64,000 nucleotides of DNA from Thalassia testudinum. Lineage: Eukaryota; Streptophyta; Magnoliopsida; Alismatales; Hydrocharitaceae. This document shows, piece by piece, positions 24,592-34,542 of this stretch. How positions within the stretch are numbered: position 1 is the stretch's first letter; every line of letters starts with the position of its first letter. Where the stretch lies: positions 39,029,001 through 39,093,000 of the forward strand of contig JAZHRO010000055.1 of assembly GCA_037157565.1 (NCBI GenBank). The letters run 5' to 3'. The notes beneath the pieces are model-generated. The model ran no database searches, was not told the origin of the DNA, and saw only the letters and a program-made list of their open reading frames with translations. Made by a program: the position numbers and the translations under genes.

Positions 24592-25153
24592 TTAAAGTGC
24601 AAAACAACTGAAAATTTAATTTTGTGAAGGGTTCTCACAAAAAAATGGAGGAAAAGGGGAGGAAAATTTTTGAGTTGAATTGAAAAATCTTTATAGAGGA
24701 AAAAGAAGAGGGAAAGCAAAGAAAAAAGGAGAAAAAATAGATGAAAAATTATGTTAGTCCTAGCATTTAATTGTGGAACAATGCCTATTATGTTCTGGAC
24801 CAAATCACATAATGAACTAAGTCCTGAAGTGCTAGAGATAAGGAGATTGGTGAGGGATACTGATTTTAGGCCTCTTAGGCCTATTTTGAGCTTTAACACA
24901 TGTCTTTGTTAAGAGCTAGACTATTCCTCAAGAGGTTGAGGGAGTTGCGAGGTTGATGTATCAAGTTTAAGGCTTAGGGATTATTTGGCCTCGTTGTCTG
25001 CCCTTTGGTTTGAGGGACTTAGTCTGGTTCAGTGTACTTAATGAAAATGATGCCATAAAGTGTTCTATTTTAACAAGAAAATTATTTTATCAAAAATTTG
25101 ACTTTGGAGCGACTTGAAAACACAAGTTGATTTGGATGAGTTCCCATTGCAGA

Positions 25154-26318
25154 AGTATGGGAAAGATTTCAGGACTTATTAAGGAGCTGCCCCCACCACG
25201 AGGTGCCACTGTAGCAGCTCGTGCAAATATTCTACTATGGTCTTGATGACTAATTGAGGTGGTTTGTTGATGCCTCATGTGGGAGCAATTTTTTAAATAA
25301 AGATGCCGAAAGCACCTACGAACTTTTTGATGAAATGAACGAAAACTCTTTCAACCATTCGTTCATGGACACCTTTGGCAGAAATGCCAATCCTCGTGTA
25401 AGTGTCCATGAAGTAGGCACACAACAACAATCTCTCCCTGTTACACTAGACGATTTGTAACTTTTTGCACAAAGGCTCGACCAAATGTAAATCAATCAAA
25501 AGAAAATGGAAGAAAAATTTAACACACGACCACAAAACTCACTCCCGACCAGCCCTAAATCTCATTTTTCTAACACCAACACTAACCCGACCCTCCTCCG
25601 CTAGGAAAATTTGCAACAAATAGATGATAGTAGACTTCAAAACCTTGACCTTGCACCTGAATTTGCTGAGAATTTTGATAATTCATCCATGTTTGTCCTA
25701 GTTAACGAAAACATTTCCACTCTCCAGGATAATTTTAGAAACAATTGCTCCAACTTCTATAATCCAACTTGGAGAAATAACCTTAATCTTTCCTGGAAAA
25801 ATACCAATCCAAATCCACAATTTCAAAATCAAATGGAAAATTTTGGCCAACCTTTGCAGGTTGATATTAATAATCAATTAATGAAAACCCTACAAGGTAT
25901 GCAGTAACAAATGAATGACGTTACCCGTGCTGTTTCTAATTTACAAAATCAAATCATGGTAATGCCCGATCAAAGGCCAATGGCAAATCTGCCCTCCCAA
26001 CCCATTCCAAACCCCACAAATCAGCGGAATCAATTTCAAAACGAAAATAATCAAGGTCAACAAGGTCAACAACCAATAAATCCCGCACCTCAATTTTCAC
26101 TCGGGTTTCAAAACCTGCAACAAAATCAACATTTTTCATAGCGAAATAATCACACTGCCAATGCAGTAACATTAAGAAGTGGTAAAACTTCACACAATGC
26201 GGGAACTTCACAACCGAAACCAGAGCAAAATTTTCCCACCACTGTCTACTCTTAGGAAAAAGAAGATAACACAAACACAACACCTTTTCCACAAGCATTA
26301 AACTCCAAAAAAAAGAAA
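25154..26318 (+). pseudogene. gag: gag, partial (second Athila-type family)
   Basis: Capsid/nucleocapsid precursor remnant. It starts within the capsid region at WERFQDLLRSCPHHEVP, matching WDRFQDLMRKCPHHRVP of the gag at 62 kb, then RWFVDASCGS, a variable QN-rich stretch and FYNPTWRNNLNLSWKN (about 25,760), the usual Athila nucleocapsid-region motif. No CCHC zinc knuckle is visible. In-frame stops occur at about 25,210, 25,240, 25,458, 25,602 and 26,139. It reads on in frame into protease through FPQALNSKKKKPRK. The N-terminal third is deleted. Confidence 0.85.
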
Positions 26319-27020
26319 CCTAGAAAAATTGAGCCAACTGAAGAACAATTATATGAATTATTTGGCCAAGTGAAAATAAATATTCCTTTCCTAGATGCAA
26401 TTAAATGCGTTCCTGCCTATGCAAAATTTTTAAAGGAAATTTATACCCGAAAAAGGCAGCCAAAAAATCTAGGAAAGGTTGTCCTTTCTGAATCAGTCAG
26501 CTCTGTTGTTCAGAGCAAACTACCTCATAAAAGAAAGGATCCAGGTGCCCCACTAATATCAATTGTCATTAATGACACGACTTTTGATCGTGCCCTTTTA
26601 GACCTAGGTGCATCCATAAACCTAATCCCTACTATCCTCTTTGATGAATTCCAGTTCAATGAACTTAAACCAGTGAAGGTCACCCTTCAACTCACTGACC
26701 AATCTATTATTCATCCAAAAGAGATTGTAGATGATGTTATTGTTTAGGTACAGAATTGTCTCTTTGCTTTGGACTTTTTGGTCCTCGACATTGATGTACC
26801 GAAGCTCTAAAAAATGCACCTATTATTCTTGGAAGACCCTCACCATCGCTAAATCCAATATAAATTGCAATTCCGGTAAAATGGACATCACTTGCGGTGG
26901 CGAGACACTCACTTTAGATATTTTTAAGGCTTCCAAAAGATTCCACGAGACAGAGTTCTTCGATGACTTAGATTTTGAAACCTCAAATATTGTTGAGGAA
27001 ATGCTTTCTATGGATACGTG
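26319..27020 (+). pseudogene. Aspartic protease domain (second family)
   Basis: Retroviral-type pepsin-like protease that would cut the Gag-Pol precursor. The active-site loop ALLDLGASINLIP is at about 26,600 (DLGAS, the Athila form of D-S/T-G), preceded by APLISIVINDTTFDRA. The second conserved block APIILGRP (about 26,818) is in a different frame after a stop at 26,745 and an indel near 26,760. SGKMDITCGGETLTLDIF then leads to the linker before RT. Confidence 0.82.
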
Positions 27021-28250
27021 TTTTGCGATAAATCTCTCTCCTGAGTTGCAGCAATCATCTAACCCACCCTCACCTTCCACACCTCATTTCATGCTAACTC
27101 CTCACCCCATTTCAGAACCTGACTTGCAATTAGATTTGAAACCTTTGCTAGATTCTTTAAAATATGTGTTTTTCGGCCCACACCATACCAAACCCCTTAT
27201 TATTAATGCACATCTTTAGGGGTTACAAGAGGAAAAACTTCTCCAAGTCTTGAACAAATATCAAAAGGCCATTGGTTGGACATTAAATGATTTAAAAGGC
27301 ATTGATGCATCCTATTGCACTCATTGCATTTATCCTGAGGATGACTCTAGACCCTCCTGCCAACCCCAACATCACTTAAACCCTAATATGCAAGAGGTCG
27401 TAAAATGGGAAATCATTAAATGGCTCGATGTAAGAATTATTTACCCTATCTTCGATAGACAGTGGGTTAGTCCTACACAAGTTGTACCCAAGAAAGCTGG
27501 CCTCATTGTTGTTACAAATGATAAGGGTGAAGAAATCCCCACTAGAACTGCCTCTTCGTGGCGTGTTTGTACTGATTATCGAAATTTAAATACTTCCACA
27601 AAGAAGGATCATTTTCCGCTCCCTTTTATAGATCAAATTTTGCAGCGACTAGCCGAACAAGAATATTATTACTTTCTTGATGGATATTCCGACTACAATC
27701 AAGTCACAGTCCACCCTGAGGACTAGGAAAAGACCACTTTCACTTACCCCTTCGGAACCTTTGCTTTCTGAAGAATGCCATTTGTATTGTGTATTGCTTT
27801 TCAACGATGCATGTTGGCAATCTTCTCTGATTTGGTAGGTGATTGCCTGGAGGTCTTTATGGATGATTTTTCCATTTTTAGATAGTCTTTTGATCATTGT
27901 CTTTGGAATTTATAAAAAACTCTCAAAAAATATATTGAGGTTAACCTAGTTCTCAGTTGGGAGAAAAGCTATTTCATGGTTCAGGAAGGCATTATCCTAG
28001 GCCATGTTATTTTTGGAAAGGGAATCTCAGTAGACAAAGCTAAAGTTGATGCAACCTCAAAACTTCCCCCGCCTAGTTCGGTGAAACAAATAAGATCTTT
28101 TTTGCGGCATGTGGGATTCTACCGATGATTCATCAAAGATTTCTTTAGAATTTCCTGACCTTTAGGCCACCTTTTTACTAAAGACCAACCTTTTGACTTT
28201 GATAAAAATTTCTTGGAGAGTTTTAATATTTTGAAATAAGCAATTACAGA
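27021..28250 (+). pseudogene. Reverse transcriptase domain (second family)
   Basis: Readable blocks: QKAIGWTLNDLKGIDASYCTH (27,260), WVSPTQVVPKKAG (27,465), SWRVCTDYRNLN (27,560), HFPLPFIDQILQRLAE (27,610), YYYFLDGYSDYNQV, and the catalytic FMDDFSIF (about 27,860), which is intact. Then LSWEKSYFMVQEGIILGH. In-frame stops lie at about 27,724, 27,770, 27,883 and several places to 28,240. RT would copy genomic RNA from a tRNA primer in the cytoplasmic particle. Confidence 0.87.
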
Positions 28251-30013
28251 GGCACCCATTCTGAAAGCATCCGACTGGGCTCATGCTTTTGAGATTATGA
28301 TAAATGCCTCAGATTTCACAGTAGAAGCCGACTTAGGGCAACGAATCGACAAGAAACCCGTTGTGATTTATCATGCCTGTAAAACTCTTGATGACACACA
28401 ACGGAATTATACTGTCATCGAAAAAGAACTTCTTGCAATCATTTTTGCCCTTGAAAAATTCCAATCGTATCTATTAGGGTCCCACATCACCATCTACACT
28501 GATCACTCGGCCTTGAAATATTTACTTAACAAGAAAGATCCGAAACCCTACTTAATTCGATGGATCTTATTGTTACAAGAATTTGATTTGGAAATCAAAG
28601 ATAAAGTAGGTTCGCAAAATGTCATGGCCAATTACCTTTCAAGACTTGAGACTGGTGATGTATTGACCTGAACAACTATTTTTTTGGACGAAATGCTCCT
28701 AACATTGAAATCCCTCCCTTGGTATGCTGATTATGCGAATTATCTTGCCACTGGACAATTCCCTTCTGACTGGCCTAAACAAAAAAGGGATAAGTTCTTT
28801 GCCGACATCAAATATTACTTCTAGAAGGACCCCAAATTGTTCCGCATCTATGATGACCAAGCCATTCGACGGTGTGTTTCTAATTCAGAAACACACGATA
28901 TATTGAACCACTATCACTCAATGGGTTGCAACGAACATTTTTCGAGGAAGAAAATGATGGCAAATTTTTTAAATGTCGAATTTTTTTGGCCTAGCATGCA
29001 CAAAGATGCTCATGAATTTTCTCGATCCTGTGTGCGTTGCCAGAGGATCGGCAACATGAACTCTAAGGATATGATGCCCCTCAACTCGATTTTGGAAGTT
29101 GAAATCTTTGATGTGTGGGGCATCAATTTCATGGGACCATTTATCACTTCTTTTGGGTACCAGTACATTTTAGTTGCTGTCGACTACATTTCAAAGTGGA
29201 TTAAAGCGGTACCCACGCGCACTAATGACCATCGGGTCGTCATGGATTTCATCAAGAGAAACATTTTTTCGTGTTTTGGTGTTCCTAAGGCCATTATTAG
29301 TGACAGAGGATCACATTTTACACACTCCCAATTTCGTCAACTTCTTTCTAAATATGGGGTGACTCATAAAATCTCTACACCATATCACCCTCAAACTAAT
29401 GGCCAAGTTGAAGTCTGCAACCGGGATATCAAAAACATTTTACAAAAGATGGTAAAGCCTGACCAGAAAGATTGGTCCCTCAAACTTGACGATGCATTAT
29501 GGGCTTACTGTATGGCTTTCAAAACTCCGATTGGCATGTCACCCTTTCGCCCTATTTTTGGCAAGGCATGTCACCTCTCGGTTGAACTAGGACATAGGGC
29601 TTATTGGGCGATAAAAGAATTTAATTACAATTTGGATACGGCTAGACAACACAGGAAATTACAATTAACTGAACTTGAAGAACTTCGCAACATGGCTTAT
29701 ATGAAAACGCACGCATTTACAAAGACCGAACCAAGAAATTTCATGATAAATTCATCATTCGAAAATCTTTTGAACCTAAACAACGCATGTGGCTTTTTGA
29801 TGCGAGGTTACGTATATTTCCTGGTAAACTCAAATCTAAATGGACTGGTCCTCACATTGTAATTCAAACCTATCCCAATGGTGACATTGAAATTTTAGAT
29901 CCAAAAACCAACAACACTTTCAAAGTCAACGGCTAACGACTAAAGGCCTATCTTGATAACACCTTTAACGCTAAATCCAACTCTCAAAACCTCCATGACG
30001 TACCTGATACTTA
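28251..30013 (+). pseudogene. RNase H and integrase domains (second family)
   Basis: RNase H block at 28,297-28,671 with [13 protein letters not shown], the TEKELLAI-like [15 protein letters not shown] and [10 protein letters not shown]. Integrase at 28,837-29,862: zinc-binding HH-CC region ending CVRCQRIGN, then a core with [19 protein letters not shown] and [11 protein letters not shown]. The first catalytic Asp is Asn here (WGINF instead of the usual WGIDF); the second Asp and the Glu are present. The C-terminal domain ([19 protein letters not shown]) follows after a frame change near 29,790 and ends near 30,013, with a stop at about 29,933. The enzyme would be inactive. Confidence 0.86.
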
Positions 30014-30055
30014 GTGACTTTACGCCCTGTTGAATGGCATAACAAATAGCATTGG

Positions 30056-30071
30056 ATGGGAGGTAACCCAT
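30056..30071 (+). other. Conserved hairpin after pol (second family)
   Basis: ATGGG-AGGTAA-CCCAT, with one more possible pair (G...C) outside. It is about 40 bp after the end of the integrase reading frame, the same place as in the 57-kb element, with CATT following. Confidence 0.72.
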
Positions 30072-30186
30072 CATTTTTCTTGCTTTTCATTTTTATTTTC
30101 TTCAGAGGTTTTTTCCTGTCCTGATTTTGACCGCCTTCACCAAGGCAATCTCTTTTCCCTTTCGATTGCATGAGGACATGCCATAT

Positions 30187-30204
30187 CTTAAGCATGGGGG
30201 GGTG
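30187..30204 (+). promoter_or_regulatory. Internal polypurine-tract-like motif (second family)
   Basis: CTTAAGCATGGGGGGGTG, about 1.2 kb upstream of the true PPT (ATAAGCATGGGGGTG at 31,396-31,410) and almost identical to it. Confidence 0.5.
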
Positions 30205-31394
30205 TTTTAAATTTTGACGATGAAATCAGGATTTTTAAAATCTGAAAACATTCAAAATTTTCTGTTTTTTCATGTTTACCCAAAAAAATAAAAATGTTGA
30301 TAATGTTTTGAGAAATTTTTGAAATCGGAACTAAGGTTGAGAAATCATTTCAAGGTACAATGTGATTTAATCTTTAACAAACTAGGGATTAAGATGCTGA
30401 TCTAACTATTAAAATTTCTGGGTCTACTTTTAGACTAGATCAAGTATCCTTCTCTAAATTCCACCTGAACTCGTGATGATTCAAGTAACTTGATATTTTT
30501 TTTGCGACCTGGAAATTATTTGGCTAAGTTTCCGACTGAAAAAGCTTGCATCTCTTACGAAATTCTTGTGTCAAATTTCACACACAGCCAACACTTAAAA
30601 GCAAAAAAAAATTTAGAAAAACCCCTTGTTTAGTCTTAATGAAATCCGAAGCAGATGATTGGTTTTAGTTCCCACCGCCAAGAATGAGGTAAATACTTCC
30701 TTTGAGGATGTGATGTCAACATGTTACTGCCTCGACGCTGCTCTATATCTATATTTCATATCTTTAGATGGAGCATTAAGCGCAATCTGCGGCTCAAGTG
30801 TCTTGGACGATGCTCTACCCATAGCGTTGGAGCAAGAGCTTGAGTTTGCTTGGAGCCCCTTTTTACATCGCATTGTGTTTTGGGGTTGTGACCTCCTGGG
30901 TGTTGTCTTGGATAGTACTATCTCAAAGTGCTGGCACTAGTGCCCCCTCAAGGATTGGTAACGGGAATGATGATCTCAATACATCTGTTGTAGGATTAAG
31001 CTAGGAATAAGAATGGGAGAGATGAAAAAAGAAATCCAAACAAAAACATGACCTTATAAATGTTGGCATTCACAAGCACTGACACAGAGTTTAAAAGATT
31101 ATGCAAGTTGTGAGTTGGATTCAAAAGCTAAAGAAATCCTAACTGCAAAACATTTTCGGGTCATTTGAATTATCAAGAAGTTAGCTTGTGAATTTGTAAA
31201 TGATACATTGATCCCGATTCATCTAATTTTTGGATCCAAAGATGAATCTCGATGTTTATCTTTAACAAGTCCCGTGCCTTTCATGTTTTAATCAACCAAG
31301 GTCCCGCAATCTTCTTTTTCTCAAATGTCAAAAAAATTAGTCTTTCCCAAAAATCCATTTTGTGAAAATAAGTTTTGCTAATTGACTAGCAAAA
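30205..31394 (+). other. 3' untranslated region of the second-family element
   Basis: Non-coding stretch between the internal PPT-like motif and the true PPT. A 93-codon ORF at 30,659-30,940 has no recognisable domain and no counterpart in the other Athila copies, so I do not call it a gene. The A-runs near 30,280 and 30,605 are unremarkable. Confidence 0.55.
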
Positions 31395-31395
31395 G

Positions 31396-31410
31396 ATAAG
31401 CATGGGGGTG
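31396..31410 (+). promoter_or_regulatory. Polypurine tract of the second-family element
   Basis: ATAAGCATGGGGGTG directly before the LTR tip TGATAAATG; the usual plus-strand primer position. Confidence 0.8.
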
Positions 31411-31639
31411 TGATAAATGCCAATTTATCATCATTCTTATACCTTAAAATAAATCTAGCTCTTAGGTTTTTAACTTCGCAAATTGGTTTTCGGGTTGCAT
31501 TTAGGCATAACCTAGGTTAGGCATGCATTGCATTCTTTTTGTGTTTTTAACATGTTTACTTGAGTGTTAAGAATAAGTAGATGATCAAACCTTTGAAACC
31601 CTAACACTCAAGAAGGCAGAAAGTGAAGAAGAAGATCAT

Positions 31640-32320
31640 CAGCTGAACCCTAGCTGGATCTAGCTCATCTCAGTTGGTTATCAGCCCACCTGAGTTAATT
31701 CTAGCTCCCTCAAGCTCCATTCAACTCATCTTAACTGGATGGTAGATTAAGGTAGCTCAACCTAGCTCAACTCACTTCAACTTAGCTCAGATCCAGCTTA
31801 ACTTAGTTGAGTCTAGCTCATCCTAGCTCCAATCAGTTCTCTAGGAGCTCTAGCTAGCTCAACTTAGTTGACAAAGGTTTACCTCAGCTTAAGTCCAGCT
31901 CTACCCAGCTCCAGTTAGCTCATGACAACTGAACTCCCTCTAGCTTAGCTACTACTTGCCTACTTAGTAGCTAAGCTAGCTTAAGAGTTCTCATAAAAAG
32001 CAGTTCCAGCTCAACCTAGCTTTAGTTAGGTTGAAACTAGCTCAACTTAGCTCAACAACTTAGGCCTAGCTACTAGCATGAGAACTAGCTAGCTAAGCTA
32101 AGTAGTTGAGCCCCTAGGAAGACCTCTTCAACCATCATCAACTCCGGGAGAATTATTTCAGCTCCAGATCTACTTCAGACAACTTTTGGCTACCTCCTTT
32201 CATCTAAACCCTAGCTCATCCACTACCACCCTACTAGTTAAGCTAGCTAAGCTAGCTTATCTTTGCTCAACACCAGCTCCACCTACATGGCCATCCAACC
32301 TACCTAGCTAACTTCACAAA
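31640..32320. repeat. AGCT-rich degenerate simple repeat in U3
   Basis: Dozens of TAGCTC, CTAGCTAGCT and CAACTTAGCTCA words at irregular spacing with no fixed period. AGCT is its own complement, so both strands look alike. Confidence 0.75.
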
Positions 32321-33003
32321 AACAAAGACCTAAACCTAGTCTACCCAGCTCCTAGTCCTAAACTTTTTTTGGTGCCAACTCTTCACCACTTTTCAACCCA
32401 CCACCGCCACCAAGGGGCACCACAAAAGTGGCACCAATTTTCCCTCCAAAAATCCCCATCATCACCACCATCCACCTAAGCCTCAATCCATCTAAACCCT
32501 ACACTTAACCACCTTCTAGAAACCACATGGGTTGGTGCCAAACCAAAGCATCTCTTCATGGTTGGCGCCACCCTTAACTACCTCCCCTCACACCTATTGG
32601 AGTGGCGCCAACTACCAATGACCCCTGGATCCTATAACCACCACTTAAAACACCATCCTAACCCTACACCTGCCCTCCACCCCACCTTAACTCTAACACA
32701 CCTAGAGTTGGCGCCAACTCTCCCTACACATCCCTACATATGGTGCCAACATATTTAAGCCTTCCATCCATTAACCACCACCTCATAAGCCTATCCTAGC
32801 CCTCCATGCTCCACACCAACCACCAACCCCTTTAAACCTCCTATAGTTGGCTCCATTTTTGGTGCCTCTCCACCATCATAACCACCACCTACATACCTCA
32901 CTTGGCGCCAAGGAATGCTAGCCTTAGGATCAATAACCACCCCCCAAGATCCCATCATAGCCATCCACCTAATCTCATCCTAACCCCCTCCCCCTTTCCA
33001 CTC

Positions 33004-33010
33004 TATAAAA
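33004..33010 (+). promoter_or_regulatory. TATA box of the second-family LTR
   Basis: TATAAAA in CTCTATAAAAAGACC, in LTR orientation. Confidence 0.7.
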
Positions 33011-33928
33011 AGACCTCTAACCGCCCATTTACATCATCCTTGGTTACATATTATTCTCCACCTAGATCCACCATTACCAACGACCAAGGAAGGAAGGAGA
33101 GGAAGAAGAAGATCAAGGAGACACTGTCTCCTTGGTGGCTTCAACTTCTTCTTCTACCCTGTGTCATCATCAAACTAAGGAGGAAGGCCAGGCAAGGAGG
33201 ATGTCTAGAGGAGGAGCAATCAAGGGTGGTCCATGTCCACCCTAGGAGGAGATTTGGAGTTGAATTCTTCCACTCAAGAAGGACATAGGCATGCCCCAAC
33301 CAGGGCTTGCCAAAAGGAAGGAGAACCAGGAGCTAGGAGCAAGCTTCTTTCAACTCAGGGGCAACCTGAGTTGGAGAGGAAACTCTGCAACACCACCATC
33401 ATCTTCTTCATAAGCTTTCTTCTACATTTTTTTTTGTACTTTTTTGCATGGTAGTTTAGTGTTTTGATTTTTTTCTTGTGGAGACTACAAGTAGGAATTC
33501 TTATTTGTGAGTTCTCCAACTCCATGTAAAACGATTTCCATTTTCAAGAAGAATTCTTCTACTTTTGTTTAGATAGCTTATGATTGTTGTTGTGACTTGT
33601 TTCTCCATTATTCCAAGCCTCCCTTGCTTGGAGTGAGTTGGAGAATCAAGGCACTTGTTGCTTTGATCTCTCGTAGTTTTAATTCTTGTTCTCTCCCCGT
33701 TCACTTTGCCCTTATTAAAAAAACCCTAAAAATATATATATTTCAAAACACAAAAAGAAAGTTGATTTCCAAATTCAAGAGAGGGATTTTAAATAGCATT
33801 CCTACCTCCCTTGGGATGACCCGAATACTCATCGAGTACTTGGTCTTTTATAAATTCAAAAGTAATCTAAATTGTGTGTTGCAATGACTTAATTCTCGAT
33901 TTTTACAAATCGCACATTTTCTCCATCA

Positions 33929-34542
33929 GTTAGCACCTTGTGTTGGTTCAGGTGCCATGGGCAGCATTATCCTGAAATGTCAATTGCTAGGGTCTGGATT
34001 TAGCTATAGAACGCCATGGGAAGCACTATCACAAAGTGTCGCAAGCTAGGGTTTTGGGGATGCCATTGGTGGTGCTATCATGAAGCATCAAAAGCCAGGG
34101 ACCCTTTGAGGATTGATGATGGGGACGAAGGATCTGATACAGATCGTGTATAGGGCCAATCTGATGTTAGATTTAGAGGAGTCTAAAAACCAAAAAGAGA
34201 AAACTCGCAAAAATACATATCTCTCTCTCTCTTCTAAAAATACACTAGCAAATTGAACTTGGACCTTACTGCATATACGCAAGGGTGTTTTAATCGCTAA
34301 GGTCAATGAACCTCTGGGCAAATTCTAGGGCCTTAGAAACCTTCGTTGCAGACCCAAGGTTGAGCCTGGTCAAGTTTGGATCTTGGTTGGTACTTGAATA
34401 CCTCTAGGCGTAGAGTTGGTATTTCAATTTAATTTCTATAGAGGTGGCACATGCAGGCATCCTGACGGTAAAATATGGTCTAGAGATTTGGTCTGTTCCA
34501 TGGGATTTTGCTAGAGACTAGCAGAAGTTAGGCATCGGGGTA
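33929..34542 (+). mobile_element. Right non-autonomous body, remainder of the 3' UTR and PPT
   Basis: Similarity to the left body (complement of 19,270-19,825) resumes here after the nested element: TTCAGGTGCCATGGGCAGCATTATC. It holds three imperfect repeats (33,953-34,103), a short reading frame similar to that at 19,559-19,747, and ends in the PPT (GGCATCGGGGTA, 34,531-34,542) before the LTR. Confidence 0.8.
33953..34103 (+). repeat. Three imperfect 3' UTR repeats
   Basis: Units of about 41 bp start at 33,953, 34,012 and 34,061. Consensus order: GCCATGGG(C/A)AGC, TATC, GAA(A/G)TGTC, GCTAGGG. Related repeats occur on the minus strand near 19,690-19,825 and 55,909-56,044, so they are an old part of these elements. 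Confidence 0.7.

Larger units (their letters stand above)
22921..25153 (+). mobile_element. Internal region of the right non-autonomous Athila-like body, first part
   Basis: Mirror-image partner of 19,930-22,150: the acidic ORF, the hairpin (24,333-24,348), the internal PPT-like motif (24,575-24,591) and 3' UTR follow in the same order on the plus strand. Its 5' end is missing; it begins in mid-ORF at the junction with the left body's leader. At about 25,153 similarity to the left body stops at TTGCAGAAG and gag sequence of a different element begins. The remainder resumes at 33,929. Confidence 0.78.
25154..33928 (+). mobile_element. 5'-truncated Athila-type gag-pol element (second family), nested
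   Basis: Contains a partial gag, full but broken pol, post-pol hairpin, 3' UTR, PPT and a 2,518-bp 3' LTR. The 5' LTR, PBS, leader and first part of gag are gone: at 25,154 the sequence enters mid-gag straight from the host element. On the right, the host element resumes after the LTR's terminal CCATCA. This fits insertion into the right non-autonomous body followed by a deletion that removed the element's 5' end and about 100 bp of the host. A TSD cannot be tested because the left edge is lost. Confidence 0.88.
31411..33928 (+). mobile_element. 3' LTR of the second Athila-type family
   Basis: 2,518-bp LTR from TGATAAATGCC to TTTTCTCCATCA. The left end folds perfectly (TGATAAAT-GCCA-ATTTATCA). 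U3 contains a long run rich in AGCT words (31,640-32,320) and then a stretch with scattered GGCGCC/GGTGCC palindromes (32,350-32,920). The TATA box at 33,004-33,010 (TATAAAA) is followed by an A+G/C+T-rich leader. There is no similarity to the first-family LTRs beyond the terminal TGAT...ATCA fold, so it is a separate family. Confidence 0.88.

Noticed and set aside
30659..30940. 93-codon ORF after pol as an Env-like protein
   Set aside because: Too short, no signal peptide or convincing transmembrane segment, and no counterpart in the other Athila copies.
31640..32320. Satellite array or CRISPR-like array
   Set aside because: No fixed unit length, no spacers, and it lies inside an LTR of a plant retrotransposon.
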